A stretch of 64,000 nt of DNA from CAVRUH01 sp963822595 (GTDB lineage Bacteria; Chlamydiota; Chlamydiia; Chlamydiales; Waddliaceae). Made by a program: the position numbers and the translations under genes. Location: assembly GCA_963822595.1 (NCBI GenBank), contig CAWGIG010000001.1:1240001-1304000 (forward strand). Direction: 5' to 3'. The notes below the pieces were generated by a model, which saw only the letters and a list, made by a program, of their open reading frames with translations, was not told the origin of the DNA and searched no databases. This document shows, piece after piece, positions 43,226-51,148 of the stretch; position 1 is the stretch's first letter; the number at the start of each line of letters is the position of its first letter.

Positions 43226-44587
43226 ATGATTTCCATTGTTCAAAATCAATTATTCAGACAGGAATTCGAAAGATCGGAAACGATAGCTGCTATAAAAATC
43301 CAGAGTGCTTGGCGTGGTTATTCCGTTAAAGTTAAAGCAGAAAAAGCAAAAAGGCACCTCCTCAGCTATGCTCTTTTTGAAAAAGCAAAACCCTATGTTG
43401 ATAATCCGATCAGTCTCCAAAATTTACCCCGAGCTTTTCGAGGAAATACGCCCGTTTATTTACCAAATGAGTTACCTATTGTTTTAAAGGGAAGCGGTTC
43501 TCCGCAAAATCAAACACGCTTTGATCAAATGAGTCAAGCTCGTGATATTTGCGAAAAGGGTGGTTATAATAATCTTGTTATCCCTAAAGCACGCATCTAC
43601 AAAAAATTTATTTTGGAAAGTCGGTTGCCTATTGTTGTGCATGAGACGAAAGAACAAATCGGGTTTTATTTCGAAAATCGAGAACAATTTACAGCTGCTA
43701 TAAAAGAGTTTACAGGATTTCTTTTTCAATCAACTTTCAAAGATATTACGGGTAATTCTAGAGATCCCTATGGAACCCTATCCAAAACGCCTGTGCCTCG
43801 ATATGATAATGTGGCTTTATATATAGAAGACAATCAAGGAAAAATCGGACTCGTAGATCTTGAAAAATTTGAACCCGGTTGCCGGAGTTGGCATGATAGG
43901 TGGAGTTATAATAGGTGCAGAGATGCCGTTCATTTATTTCCATTTCATTTTGAGGAAATTTTGGATATAGCAAAGAGTTACGATAATAATATTCTGAGAT
44001 ATCGCAAATTTTTGGAAGAAGAAAGAGATGAGGCATTAATCCGCTTCAAACTAGCTTACCAGGATCATTTAGATTTCATCAAAGAAAACAAAATTTCTTT
44101 TGAAAATCCATTAAAAATGGTGGAAGTAACCCCGCTTAGGAAAGAAGAGATAAAAGATGTTATGGTACTAACCGTGCGTAAACATGATGATGGATATCAG
44201 TACCAAAATTGCCTAGGTAAAAAACCCCACGAAATTTTATCGCTTTTTGAAAAATCTTTTCCCATCATATTAGATTTAACAATCAATTTTATTTCGCTAA
44301 TTCTTAAAAAGAAAGTAGAGGGTAAAAAAGAAGCCATTTCATCTTATAGACAACTTCTTTCATGTAGGTCTTTGAGTTTTAGTAGTTCTCGCAAAAGTTA
44401 CAAAGACTTACAAGAAAAAGTCCAGTCCGCATTACACATGATGCAAATAAAAGAATGGGATAAAAGCGCCTTTTCCTTCCTGATTATTCGAGGCATTTTT
44501 GAAGAACTCGCAAAGGGAAGGGAAATAGCGTATTATAACCCAAGTTTTGGATATGGTAATCACGCCAAAGAATGTATATTTTGTTAA
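43226..44587 (+). CDS. IQ-motif protein with C-terminal CaaX-like box, probable effector
   Basis: A 453-residue protein with a eukaryote-like IQ calmodulin-binding motif at 25-35 (IQSAWRGYSVK, matching IQxxxRGxxxK). The C-terminus is KECIFC, a CaaX-like prenylation box (C450, I, F, C453). The region 80-215 suggests a protein-kinase-like fold: LPIVLKGSG (Lys of strand 3), PRYDNVALYI (catalytic-loop-like) and IGLVDLEKF (DFG-like Asp). The remainder is helical. No signal peptide. IQ plus CaaX strongly suggests a protein delivered into a eukaryotic host and anchored to membranes. The gene is 22 nt after hemE, with a weak ribosome site. Confidence 0.72.
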   Translation: MISIVQNQLFRQEFERSETIAAIKIQSAWRGYSVKVKAEKAKRHLLSYALFEKAKPYVDNPISLQNLPRAFRGNTPVYLPNELPIVLKGSGSPQNQTRFDQMSQARDICEKGGYNNLVIPKARIYKKFILESRLPIVVHETKEQIGFYFENREQFTAAIKEFTGFLFQSTFKDITGNSRDPYGTLSKTPVPRYDNVALYIEDNQGKIGLVDLEKFEPGCRSWHDRWSYNRCRDAVHLFPFHFEEILDIAKSYDNNILRYRKFLEEERDEALIRFKLAYQDHLDFIKENKISFENPLKMVEVTPLRKEEIKDVMVLTVRKHDDGYQYQNCLGKKPHEILSLFEKSFPIILDLTINFISLILKKKVEGKKEAISSYRQLLSCRSLSFSSSRKSYKDLQEKVQSALHMMQIKEWDKSAFSFLIIRGIFEELAKGREIAYYNPSFGYGNHAKECIFC

Positions 44588-44710
44588 AAAAATGGATTTA
44601 GCACGGCCTTTATCATTTTTGCTCGCTCGGCCTGGGATGCGACAAACCCTATTTGGCTGTAAAATTCCAAAAAGTTTCAGTCTCATTTTTGAGGAAAACG
44701 ACCCTTAGCA

Positions 44711-44972
44711 TCAATCAGAAAGTCCGGAGCGCATCGCGAAGGACGACCCCATTAAAGCCCCGGGTGACGCATCGGAACCCGGGGGATGCATAAATAAGGG
44801 ATAGAGCCCGGAGCGCATCGCGAAGGGCGACTGATTCGACCACGGGAATCAGTCGCCCTTCGCGATGCGCTCCGGGCTCTATATTTTGTTTGCACATCCC
44901 CCGGGTTCCGATGCGTCACCCGGGGCTTTAATGGGTTCGTCCTTCGCGATGCGCTCCGGACTTTCTGATTGA
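44711..44972. repeat. HP-C palindrome copy 1 (GC-rich)
   Basis: A roughly 262-bp inverted repeat in a 521-nt gap. From outside inward, each arm has module a (AGTCCGGAGCGCATCGCGAA), module b (CCCCGGGTGACGCATCGG) and module c (GCCCGGAGCGCATCGCGAAG, then GACTGATTC), then a short loop near 44838. It is much richer in GC than its surroundings. Open frames across it are by-products of the palindrome. I see nothing else in the gap besides AT-rich spacer. Confidence 0.9.
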
Positions 44973-45108
44973 GGTTAAACATAACCCTCAAGGTGAGAAA
45001 TTTATCATCCTTTTCCTTATAAATCTGAAATTGTCATTAGGTCCCTTTTATCATATTTCTAAAACTCCTTATCTTTTATAATTTTCGCACTTACTATGGA
45101 GTAATAAC

Positions 45109-45651
45109 ATGAAGACAACAATAGTGCTTTACATTGCAACAACTAAGGATGGATTTATTGCTGGTGTCGACGGCAATTTGGATTGGCTTCCAAAGACGCT
45201 TCAAGAAACCGGCGGAAAAGACTATGGTTACCAACAATTTTATGATTCCATAGATGCAACTGCTATGGGAAGAAAAACATACCAGGATATTTTGAGTTTT
45301 GGTGATTGGCCATATATCGGAAAAAAATCCTATATTTTCTCCGGTCAACCTTTGGAAACATCTAATAAGGATATCGAATTCTACAAAGGTGATATCCAAG
45401 GCTTTATCAAAAAAATGGAAGAGGAAAAAATCAAGAATTTATGGTTAGTGGGAGGAGCCGGGTTGGCTGAGTCCTTTTATGATCAAGGAAGAATTGATGA
45501 ATACATTATTACCGAATTTCCTGTTTCAATTGGACAAGGTATTCCTCTAACAACTGTCGATAAAGCTCTGAAAAATGGAAAAATCATCAAGCTAAATTCG
45601 ATTGATTTTGGAGACGGTGTTTTTCAGCACCACTACAAATCGAAGCTATGA
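45109..45651 (+). CDS. Dihydrofolate reductase-fold (RibD C-terminal-like) protein
   Basis: A 180-residue protein of the YyaP/YwjB type. Landmarks are YIATTKDGFIAGVDGNLDWL at the N-terminus, AMGRKTYQDIL, the nucleotide-binding LWLVGGAGLAESFYDQG and DEYIITEFPVSIGQGIPL. These belong to the RibD_C/DHFR-like fold that binds NADPH. The enzyme activity is unknown; such proteins are not usually the essential folate enzyme. GGAG precedes the ATG. It is isolated between an HP-C palindrome and the hip locus. Confidence 0.85.
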   Translation: MKTTIVLYIATTKDGFIAGVDGNLDWLPKTLQETGGKDYGYQQFYDSIDATAMGRKTYQDILSFGDWPYIGKKSYIFSGQPLETSNKDIEFYKGDIQGFIKKMEEEKIKNLWLVGGAGLAESFYDQGRIDEYIITEFPVSIGQGIPLTTVDKALKNGKIIKLNSIDFGDGVFQHHYKSKL

Positions 45652-45782
45652 TTTTAATAGTTGAGAAAAGTTCAAATGTGGATGAAAAAAGCATTTTCTT
45701 GCTTAAGAACTTCATAATCAAGAAAAAACGATTTTGTGAAGATTTATTCTTTGATTTGATGTATTACTATATCAAAGATTTA

Positions 45783-45800
45783 TGATATATTAATATATCA
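45783..45800. promoter_or_regulatory. Perfect 18-bp palindrome upstream of the hip promoter, likely operator
   Basis: TGATATATTAATATATCA is its own reverse complement and ends 17 nt before the -35 box of the hip operon. A related TATATCAAAG / TATGATAT half-site precedes it. HipB-type HTH proteins repress their own operons through such sites; binding here is inferred. Confidence 0.55.
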
Positions 45801-45817
45801 ACAATTTTCATTATATC

Positions 45818-45846
45818 TTGACATCGAATGATGAAAATGGCATAAT
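45818..45846 (+). promoter_or_regulatory. Sigma70-like promoter of the hip-like operon
   Basis: TTGACA (45818-45823), a 17-nt spacer and CATAAT (45841-45846). It lies 22 nt upstream of the ATG at 45869 and overlaps the first codon of the longest open frame, showing that the longer reading is not the true start. Confidence 0.65.
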
Positions 45847-45868
45847 TGGGTTAAAGAAGGATGGGTTT

Positions 45869-46786
45869 ATGACTCGGCAATGCTATAAATGTGGAGAATC
45901 TATATTGACAGAGGCTATTAATCATTTAGGTCTTCATTCTCAGTGCTTTATGTCATGGTTTCAGGTAAATACCTTAGAGGATTTCGGAGATGTAGTTGCT
46001 CGTACATCTGAAACAATGGCATCCAATGATTGGGCACGAATTGCCTCTAGTTTTTTCCATGGAAAATTCCGTAAGTACTCAGCACGACTAGGAACTAAAA
46101 GTTATTTATTAAAAGTTCAGCAACCGGAGTTTCCCGAACTACCCGCTATGGAATTTCTTTGCAACCAGATTGCATCTAATCTTAATTTAGAAGTCCCAAA
46201 TCATTTCCTTATTCGTTTTGAAAATGTATTGGAGACATTTGTCAGCGAAAATTTTATGCAGCACTATCCGGGTGGTGATCTTGTACACATTTATCGCTAT
46301 TTGGATTCTCCGGATCAATTTTCGTGTGAAGGTTTACTTAAAGTTTTGGAACGAAATGTAAAAAGGTATGACGATATCCAAAGATTTGTAAAACTTTGCC
46401 TTTTCGACTCTCTAATTGGGAATCATGATCGTCATGGAAGAAATTTAGGATTAATTCAGACAGGGCAAGGACTTAGACTCTCTCCTTTTTATGACAATCC
46501 ATCTTATTTAGCGTTAGAGGATCCAATGCTTTTGGGTGCCTTTCACGAACCTCGCGGGGCAATCGGTACCCAAGAAACAATCGAACCGGTAATTAAAGAC
46601 TATGTTAAAGAATGGCTCCGACTGGGACTTGATGAGCCTATCAAAGAATTTCGAGATCGAGTCGATCTTCAATCAATCTTGCAACTTATTTCAGACAGTT
46701 TTATATCCGAAAAAAGAAAGCAAGCTTTTACAAAATTAGTAAAAAGGCGCACAGAGGAATTGAAAGATGCAACAAAATACCTTTGA
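45869..46786 (+). CDS. HipT-like serine/threonine kinase toxin
   Basis: A 305-residue HipA-fold kinase lacking the N-subdomain-1 of HipA, as in HipT. Lys82 in YLLKV is the ATP lysine. The catalytic loop is GNHDRHGRNLG (184-194, D187, N192) and the Mg-binding Asp is in SPFYDN (D209). The Ser/Phe-rich loop SSFFHGKFRKYS corresponds to the Gly-rich loop of HipA kinases. The N-terminus has CYKC (5-8) and HSQC (23-26), a possible zinc knuckle. AAGGA at 45857-45861 and the promoter upstream decide the start. HipA-type toxins phosphorylate aminoacyl-tRNA synthetases. The downstream gene overlaps by 20 nt. Confidence 0.85.
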   Translation: MTRQCYKCGESILTEAINHLGLHSQCFMSWFQVNTLEDFGDVVARTSETMASNDWARIASSFFHGKFRKYSARLGTKSYLLKVQQPEFPELPAMEFLCNQIASNLNLEVPNHFLIRFENVLETFVSENFMQHYPGGDLVHIYRYLDSPDQFSCEGLLKVLERNVKRYDDIQRFVKLCLFDSLIGNHDRHGRNLGLIQTGQGLRLSPFYDNPSYLALEDPMLLGAFHEPRGAIGTQETIEPVIKDYVKEWLRLGLDEPIKEFRDRVDLQSILQLISDSFISEKRKQAFTKLVKRRTEELKDATKYL

Positions 46787-47405
46787 AAAAATTGTAGGTG
46801 TACAAGTATTTCTTGAAGGAAAAACAAATCGTCAATTTGTTGGGATTCTTAAAAAAATCAAAGATACATTTTCTTTTGATTACGATGAAAAGTATTTGAT
46901 GGCAAAAGAAGTTATTCCATTAGGACCTGAAATGCCTCTAACAAAGCGATCATTTCATTCAAAAACTTTATTTGTTCCATTTGCTGATCGTATTCCTTCA
47001 AGACAAAATCCTGCTTATGAAGACTATTGTCGCGCTACCGGAATCTCTTTAGAAGAAATAGATCCTATCATTCTTTTAACGACAATTGCGCACAAAGGGC
47101 CTTCCTCATTTATTTTTGAACCACTTTTTGAAGATCATTTAAAGTCAGAAGAGTTTCGTGAATTTAGAAAAATGCTTGGTCTAACAGTAAAAGAATTTAG
47201 TGCCTGTTTTGAATTTTCTCCCGCCGCGATAACGCGTATTGAGCTTGGGCAGTCATCGGGACGAGAGATCCTAAAGAGAGCAGAAATTTATGTGAGATAC
47301 CCCGAGGTTGCCTTAGATCAAATCAAACGCCATGGAGGTATTTTACACACTAGAAAAAGACTCCATATTGAATCCTTGTTAAACAAGAAAATATCATGTT
47401 CCTAA
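46767..47405 (+). CDS. HipS-like N-subdomain fused to HTH domain (putative antitoxin)
   Basis: A 212-residue protein. Residues about 10-120 match HipA N-terminal subdomain 1 (VGILKKIKDTFSFDYDEKYL, LFVPFADRIPSRQNPAYEDY, AHKGPSSFIFEP), which in HipBST is the separate protein HipS that neutralises HipT. Residues about 130-177 form a Cro/XRE-type helix-turn-helix (FRKMLGLTVKEFSACFEF, then SPAAITRIELGQ). It thus combines HipS and HipB in one chain, encoded after the kinase. It should bind both the kinase and the operator; this is inferred. GAGG lies upstream of the ATG within the kinase gene. Confidence 0.82.
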   Translation: MQQNTFEKIVGVQVFLEGKTNRQFVGILKKIKDTFSFDYDEKYLMAKEVIPLGPEMPLTKRSFHSKTLFVPFADRIPSRQNPAYEDYCRATGISLEEIDPIILLTTIAHKGPSSFIFEPLFEDHLKSEEFREFRKMLGLTVKEFSACFEFSPAAITRIELGQSSGREILKRAEIYVRYPEVALDQIKRHGGILHTRKRLHIESLLNKKISCS

Positions 47406-47443
47406 TCATTACAAATCGATATGAAGAGGCTCCTTTTATTACT

Positions 47444-47800
47444 TCAAAATAATTTCCCGCCGATTTTTGCTTCGGCAGTAGGTGTAATGAAGGTAGCTTC
47501 TCCACTATCCGCTTTGGGAAATTGAACCCCTAGAATTAAAACCTCCGATAACGTATCCCCCATCTGTCTTGGGGAAAAGTTCAATATACCTAAAACTAAC
47601 TGGGATTTGATTTCCTCAGGAGTATGCTGAGTAAATCTTCCGACACTTGTTCTAATCCCAAATTTTCCAAAGTCAATCCTTATCTTATAGGACTTCTTGG
47701 GTACATCCTTAGCTTCTTCCACGCTAATGACGCGTCCCACGCGAATTTCTAATTTATCAAATGTCTCTTCTTTTGAAACGATTTCTTTTTCTTCTGACAT
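47444..47800 (-). CDS. csaA: CsaA-like tRNA-binding domain protein
   Basis: A 118-residue OB-fold tRNA-binding domain protein (Trbp111/CsaA/YgjH type). Typical blocks are FDKLEIRVGRVISVEEAKDVP, YKIRIDFGKFGIRTSVG, LVLGILNFSPRQMG and the C-terminal SEVLILGVQF. CsaA proteins bind tRNA structure and were described as chaperone-like in secretion. The first 13 residues are a charged extension. GGGAGG precedes the ATG. Convergent with the hip operon. Confidence 0.9.
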   Translation of the reverse strand: MSEEKEIVSKEETFDKLEIRVGRVISVEEAKDVPKKSYKIRIDFGKFGIRTSVGRFTQHTPEEIKSQLVLGILNFSPRQMGDTLSEVLILGVQFPKADSGEATFITPTAEAKIGGKLF

Positions 47801-47810
47801 TATTTCCTCC

Positions 47811-48509
47811 CTAATTTAAATCATCTATTTTACGGTACATAATATACCCATCTTGGTAACTGCCATCAGGATTTCGCACACCTTGCGGGATCGTTCCAAC
47901 AATGGTAAATCCCAGCCTTTGATAAAGTTTGATAGCAAGAACGTTTTTGCTTAACACCATGTTGAACTGCAGCGCGTGAAAGCCCCGATCTTTCGTTAAA
48001 TGAAGGGATGCTTGCACAAGAAGAAACCCTATCCCTTTTCCCCGATAGCTTTCCTTGATCATGTAAGCTGCATTTGCGATATGACCTGATCTTCCAGGAT
48101 AATTTGATCTAAGGTAAAAGCCTCCAACGACATCCCCGGCAAGTGTACGACAAACATATACTTGCCCTTCAGGTTTAAAAAATTGGCGTTGGAATTCTTC
48201 TTTGCAACTGCTTTCGTAAGGAAACTGAGAACCCGTTTCCACCACCTCTTGGAAAATTGCATAGAGTTCGTTTTCATCTTTTTGCTCATAGGGGCCAAGA
48301 ACATATCCAAGCTTATTTAATCGATTAAGGATATCAGGCATTTTTTCTATTTCCTTTTTTTTCTCTGTGATGTCTTGTCCTTGCTTCTGTAAACGAGAAT
48401 TTTTAAGCCCCTTTGCATAAAGAGCCATTCCTTCGTAGATCTTTTTGACTTCTACAGGAGTTAGGGTTAGTAAGAGCCTCTTTCGTTTGATTGAAAGCGA
48501 TGGGTTCAA
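47811..48509 (-). CDS. GNAT acetyltransferase part of a frameshifted MarR-GNAT gene
   Basis: The 3' frame of a gene whose 5' frame is the MarR part at 48403-48828. Residues about 75-230 form a GNAT fold with the acetyl-CoA motif YRGKGIGFLLVQASLH preceded by AAYMIKES and followed by LYQRLGFTIVGTIP. The first 40 residues, in the frame upstream of the GNAT domain, read LTPVEVKKIYEGMALYAKGL, which looks like the last helix of a MarR protein, not a natural N-terminus. The annotated Met at 48509 is therefore unlikely to be a real start. Substrate unknown. The stop lies 10 nt before the csaA start. Confidence 0.75.
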   Translation of the reverse strand: MNPSLSIKRKRLLLTLTPVEVKKIYEGMALYAKGLKNSRLQKQGQDITEKKKEIEKMPDILNRLNKLGYVLGPYEQKDENELYAIFQEVVETGSQFPYESSCKEEFQRQFFKPEGQVYVCRTLAGDVVGGFYLRSNYPGRSGHIANAAYMIKESYRGKGIGFLLVQASLHLTKDRGFHALQFNMVLSKNVLAIKLYQRLGFTIVGTIPQGVRNPDGSYQDGYIMYRKIDDLN

Positions 48510-48828
48510 AGGCGTTAAGAGTTTGCGTCCCTTTTTTTGTCAGATGAATTAGTCGCTTTCTCTTGTCACTCTTATCAGTAATACACTTGATATACCCTTT
48601 TTTAACTGCTTTAGAAATCATACGGCTGACTGTAGACTTCTCGAGGAGTAAGAGATCGCCAATTTCTCCCATACTAGGGGAGGCAATATGGGACAATTCA
48701 ATGAGAAGGTGGCGTTCGGCTAAAGTGACGCCAATATCAAAATAGGCGTCATTTAAGAGTCCAAGTTCACGCACAACACCCCTTGCATCGTGCCTCAATT
48801 GATTAATTTCATCCTTGGAAAGAACCAT
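48403..48828 (-). CDS. MarR-type regulator part of a frameshifted MarR-GNAT gene
   Basis: A winged-helix MarR domain: TLAERHLLIELSHIASPSMG, EIGDLLLLEKSTVSRMISKA (recognition helix) and ITDKSDKRKRLIHLTKKG (wing). The start at 48828 is preferred over the ATG at 48858, which lies in a palindrome. After KEAL the frame gives an unnatural tail, whereas removing one base near 48471 joins it to LTLTPVEVKKIYEG of the GNAT frame. Fused MarR-GNAT proteins are common, so this is probably one broken gene or a sequencing indel. Confidence 0.78.
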   Translation of the reverse strand: MVLSKDEINQLRHDARGVVRELGLLNDAYFDIGVTLAERHLLIELSHIASPSMGEIGDLLLLEKSTVSRMISKAVKKGYIKCITDKSDKRKRLIHLTKKGTQTLNAFEPIAFNQTKEALTNPNSCRSQKDLRRNGSLCKGA

Positions 48829-48843
48829 TTTTTTCACCAAATT

Positions 48844-48860
48844 AGTTGTAATATACAACT
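48844..48860. promoter_or_regulatory. Inverted repeat upstream of the MarR-type gene, likely operator
   Basis: AGTTGTA and TACAACT separated by 3 nt, 15 nt upstream of the preferred ATG at 48828. MarR dimers bind palindromes of this size in their own promoters. Confidence 0.5.
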
Positions 48861-49024
48861 ATTTTAGCAATTTTTGGGTTTTTTAGCAATAGATAATCAA
48901 GTAAATTTTTTTATTTGCTTTAGTCATTAAATATGTTTTCTATAAGAGCAGCACCAGGTTTTTGGCCATTTCTGATATATTGTAACTCTATGGTTAAATA
49001 ATAATATGAATAACATGTATGGTA

Positions 49025-49058
49025 AAAGGGCCCCCCTTTAGTTTTTGAGGGGCCCTTT
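49025..49058. terminator. Transcription terminator of the aminopeptidase C gene
   Basis: A 10-bp GC-rich stem (AAAGGGCCCC with GGGGCCCTTT) followed on the minus strand by TTTT. It lies 5 nt after the stop codon of the minus-strand peptidase gene. Confidence 0.75.
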
Positions 49059-49062
49059 GTAA

Positions 49063-50352
49063 TTAGAGCCTGCCGTAAGGGTCCCAGGCGTCCAATTCTA
49101 GTACAGGGGCGTTTTTATCTTCCAGAATGGCCCTGTATTCCTGTGGCAAATATTTCTTATCGATAATGATACTATAGAGATACTCATTAAACCAAGAATC
49201 GGTCATGAAGATAGCTGTAGCCCTCTGCCAAGAATTTTCAACCTTCCAAAGTGGCTCGCGAAGCGACTCAGGCACCTTCGAGGGCTTTTCTCCGATATAT
49301 CTGGAATGCCCTGCATCATCACAACCTATCAATACCATAGCATGCGCCACTGTCGTCACTCGATACTTCAATCTATCCCCTTTATCCAACTTCAAAGTGG
49401 GATCCAATCCAAAAAGAGGATAGGTTTGATCACTATCCATCGAAAAAAGCTTTCTCTTTTCATCGAGATGATAAGTCTCACTGGCAAATTCCACGGGGAC
49501 TCCATCCTTAATCGAATTGCGCACCGCTTGCTTGATGACTTCTAAATTTGCATTAATGGCATGCAGCTCTTTTCCTTCAACCAAATTTGAAACATCCTTG
49601 ACTTTGAGAAGTGCTCCCTCTTTATAATAAGGAAAATGGGTCACTTCAACCATATCATTAAGATTAAATGGCAAGCCTTTGTAAAATTCCACAGGAGTCA
49701 TTCTTTTTACTTGGCCTGTTTTCTCCTTCCATAGAAATTTTTTCGGTGGAGTTCCAATATATTTGGTTAAAATGCTGTGGACTTCCGAGAGGGCAATGTC
49801 TTTTATTTTCTGCAGTTCATCCTTGCCAGCTCCTGATTGAGCTTTTCGATGTAGAATGCCTCCGATTTCTCTCAATCTTTCTTTGAGAAGACTGACGTAA
49901 CCGTTGGAGTTTCCGCTGAAGCTGGTTTCGGGCATGGCATAATCCGGAACCAATCCATACTTCTCTACGACATTATTGAATAATTCCCACTCGCCGCCCT
50001 CTGTATAGAGGTTTTCGATGCAGTTTAATAGGCGATGATCCATGGGATCCAAAGCTTTCATTTCAATCATTTTTTCTAAGAAATAATTTGCTCTTTCAAA
50101 CTTATCCCAGAAGGAGACAAAGTTTTGTGAAAAACTAAAATTTTTTCCAAATGCAGATAAAACTTTTACACGCAAGAAATTCAGTGAGGCATAAATCCAG
50201 CATCGACCGGACCTTTTTTGGTCTGTGGGTGCTCCAGGGGTCAGATTATAAGTCGTTTCCAAATGCGCGGGAATGATGTCTGGATTGCCGTTAATGGCCT
50301 CGATCCCGCTGTCTGCAACATAACGTGCCAGGAGTTTCTGTTCGGGAATCAT
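49063..50352 (-). CDS. pepC: C1-family aminopeptidase (bleomycin hydrolase/PepC)
   Basis: A 429-residue papain-like cytoplasmic aminopeptidase. The catalytic Cys51 is in DQKRSGRCWIYASLNFLR, the His is in VAHAMVLIG and the Asn in WKVENSW near the C-terminus. The internal layout of about 290 residues between Cys and His is that of bleomycin hydrolase, which forms hexamers. The first Met at 50352 has no ribosome site. The frame stays open upstream for about 33 codons (SNLLAALNSNTPEPLTPDRI) without an ATG, GTG or TTG start, so the N-terminus may be longer, with a frame disruption near 50.44 kb. Confidence 0.87.
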   Translation of the reverse strand: MIPEQKLLARYVADSGIEAINGNPDIIPAHLETTYNLTPGAPTDQKRSGRCWIYASLNFLRVKVLSAFGKNFSFSQNFVSFWDKFERANYFLEKMIEMKALDPMDHRLLNCIENLYTEGGEWELFNNVVEKYGLVPDYAMPETSFSGNSNGYVSLLKERLREIGGILHRKAQSGAGKDELQKIKDIALSEVHSILTKYIGTPPKKFLWKEKTGQVKRMTPVEFYKGLPFNLNDMVEVTHFPYYKEGALLKVKDVSNLVEGKELHAINANLEVIKQAVRNSIKDGVPVEFASETYHLDEKRKLFSMDSDQTYPLFGLDPTLKLDKGDRLKYRVTTVAHAMVLIGCDDAGHSRYIGEKPSKVPESLREPLWKVENSWQRATAIFMTDSWFNEYLYSIIIDKKYLPQEYRAILEDKNAPVLELDAWDPYGRL

Positions 50353-50597
50353 TTTTTGGATACGTTTGATTCTATCCGGAGTAAGAGGTTCGGGAGTGTT
50401 GCTATTGAGTGCTGCTAGAAGGTTGCTGAAATAGAGATTCTGGAATCTCTATCAGTTCAAAATTGTTTAATGAAGATGTATCTAGTATCTGTTATTGAAG
50501 GAATCATGATGAACGCCCCTTGTTAAGTTAAAATTTTTGTTGGTAACATATTCGCCATTTTTATGGCTAGAATTTAATAATAAAAGCCCCTTGCCGG

Positions 50598-50767
50598 AAT
50601 AACTAATAGACTTTAAGTAAACAATTTTCAACGCAGAGGCAAAGAGGTTAGCAGAGGCGCAGAGGAAGAAATTGATTCAAGTGACATACCATCATTCTAT
50701 CTCTGCATCTCCGCGGATCTCTCTGCCTCTGCGTTGAAAATTGTTTGCCCAATGTCTATTATTAACT
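50598..50767. repeat. HP-A palindrome copy 3
   Basis: Outer arms AATAACTAATAGACTTTAAG and its complement-like right end, both containing AAACAATTTTCAACGCAGAG. The inner parts (CAAAGAGGTTAGCAGAGGCG versus the right arm's complement) have diverged more than in copies 1 and 2. It lies in the 491-nt divergent gap between pepC and the F-box-like gene; the rest of the gap shows no clear gene. Confidence 0.8.
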
Positions 50768-50843
50768 CTGATATAAAACAATTGAATTGTTTAACATTAT
50801 TGAATGTGATATACATTTCAAAAATTAATAGGGATAATTTTAA

Positions 50844-51134
50844 ATGAGTTTCGAGAAATTAGCTTACAACCAAGTATATAATAATTGCATTTTACCACTA
50901 GTGAATGTGAAAGGTTTGGCTTCGCTTTGCGTGGTGTCAAAGACAGATCGTGAATATGCTCTACAGGAAATTTTTAAAAGAGTGGGGTCCTTTGACATTG
51001 AGGCAAGGAATATATATGCAGGCTGTTTTTCTACAATGTACAACAAGGAAATGTTCTCCCTAACGCGACTGACATTGTTCGTCTTTTTAAAAATATTTGT
51101 AATAGCAATCAAATTCCGGAACTCGCACATTTAG
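50844..51134 (+). CDS. N-terminal part of a frameshifted F-box-like gene
   Basis: A 96-residue reading frame whose first 65 residues look genuine: LAYNQVYNNCILPLVNVKGL and ASLCVVSKTDREYALQEIF resemble an F-box (LP.., L.., VSK.wr.lA pattern). After about residue 60 the frame becomes hydrophobic and unlike its start. Adding one T to the T5 run at 51026-51030 would continue it as CFFYNVQQGNVLPNATDIVR into the frame of the long downstream gene. I therefore read 50844-53404 as one interrupted gene. F-box proteins are common effectors in amoeba symbionts. Confidence 0.6.
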   Translation: MSFEKLAYNQVYNNCILPLVNVKGLASLCVVSKTDREYALQEIFKRVGSFDIEARNIYAGCFSTMYNKEMFSLTRLTLFVFLKIFVIAIKFRNSHI

Positions 51135-51148
51135 CTCATAACTCAAGG

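Noticed and set aside
44715..44991. Open frames on the minus strand inside HP-C copy 1
   Set aside because: They arise from the palindrome itself, have no ribosome site and show repeated arginine and proline-rich nonsense on both strands.
45818..45868. Longer start for the HipT-like kinase
   Set aside because: The TTG is the first half of the -35 box of a good promoter; ATG 45869 has the ribosome site.
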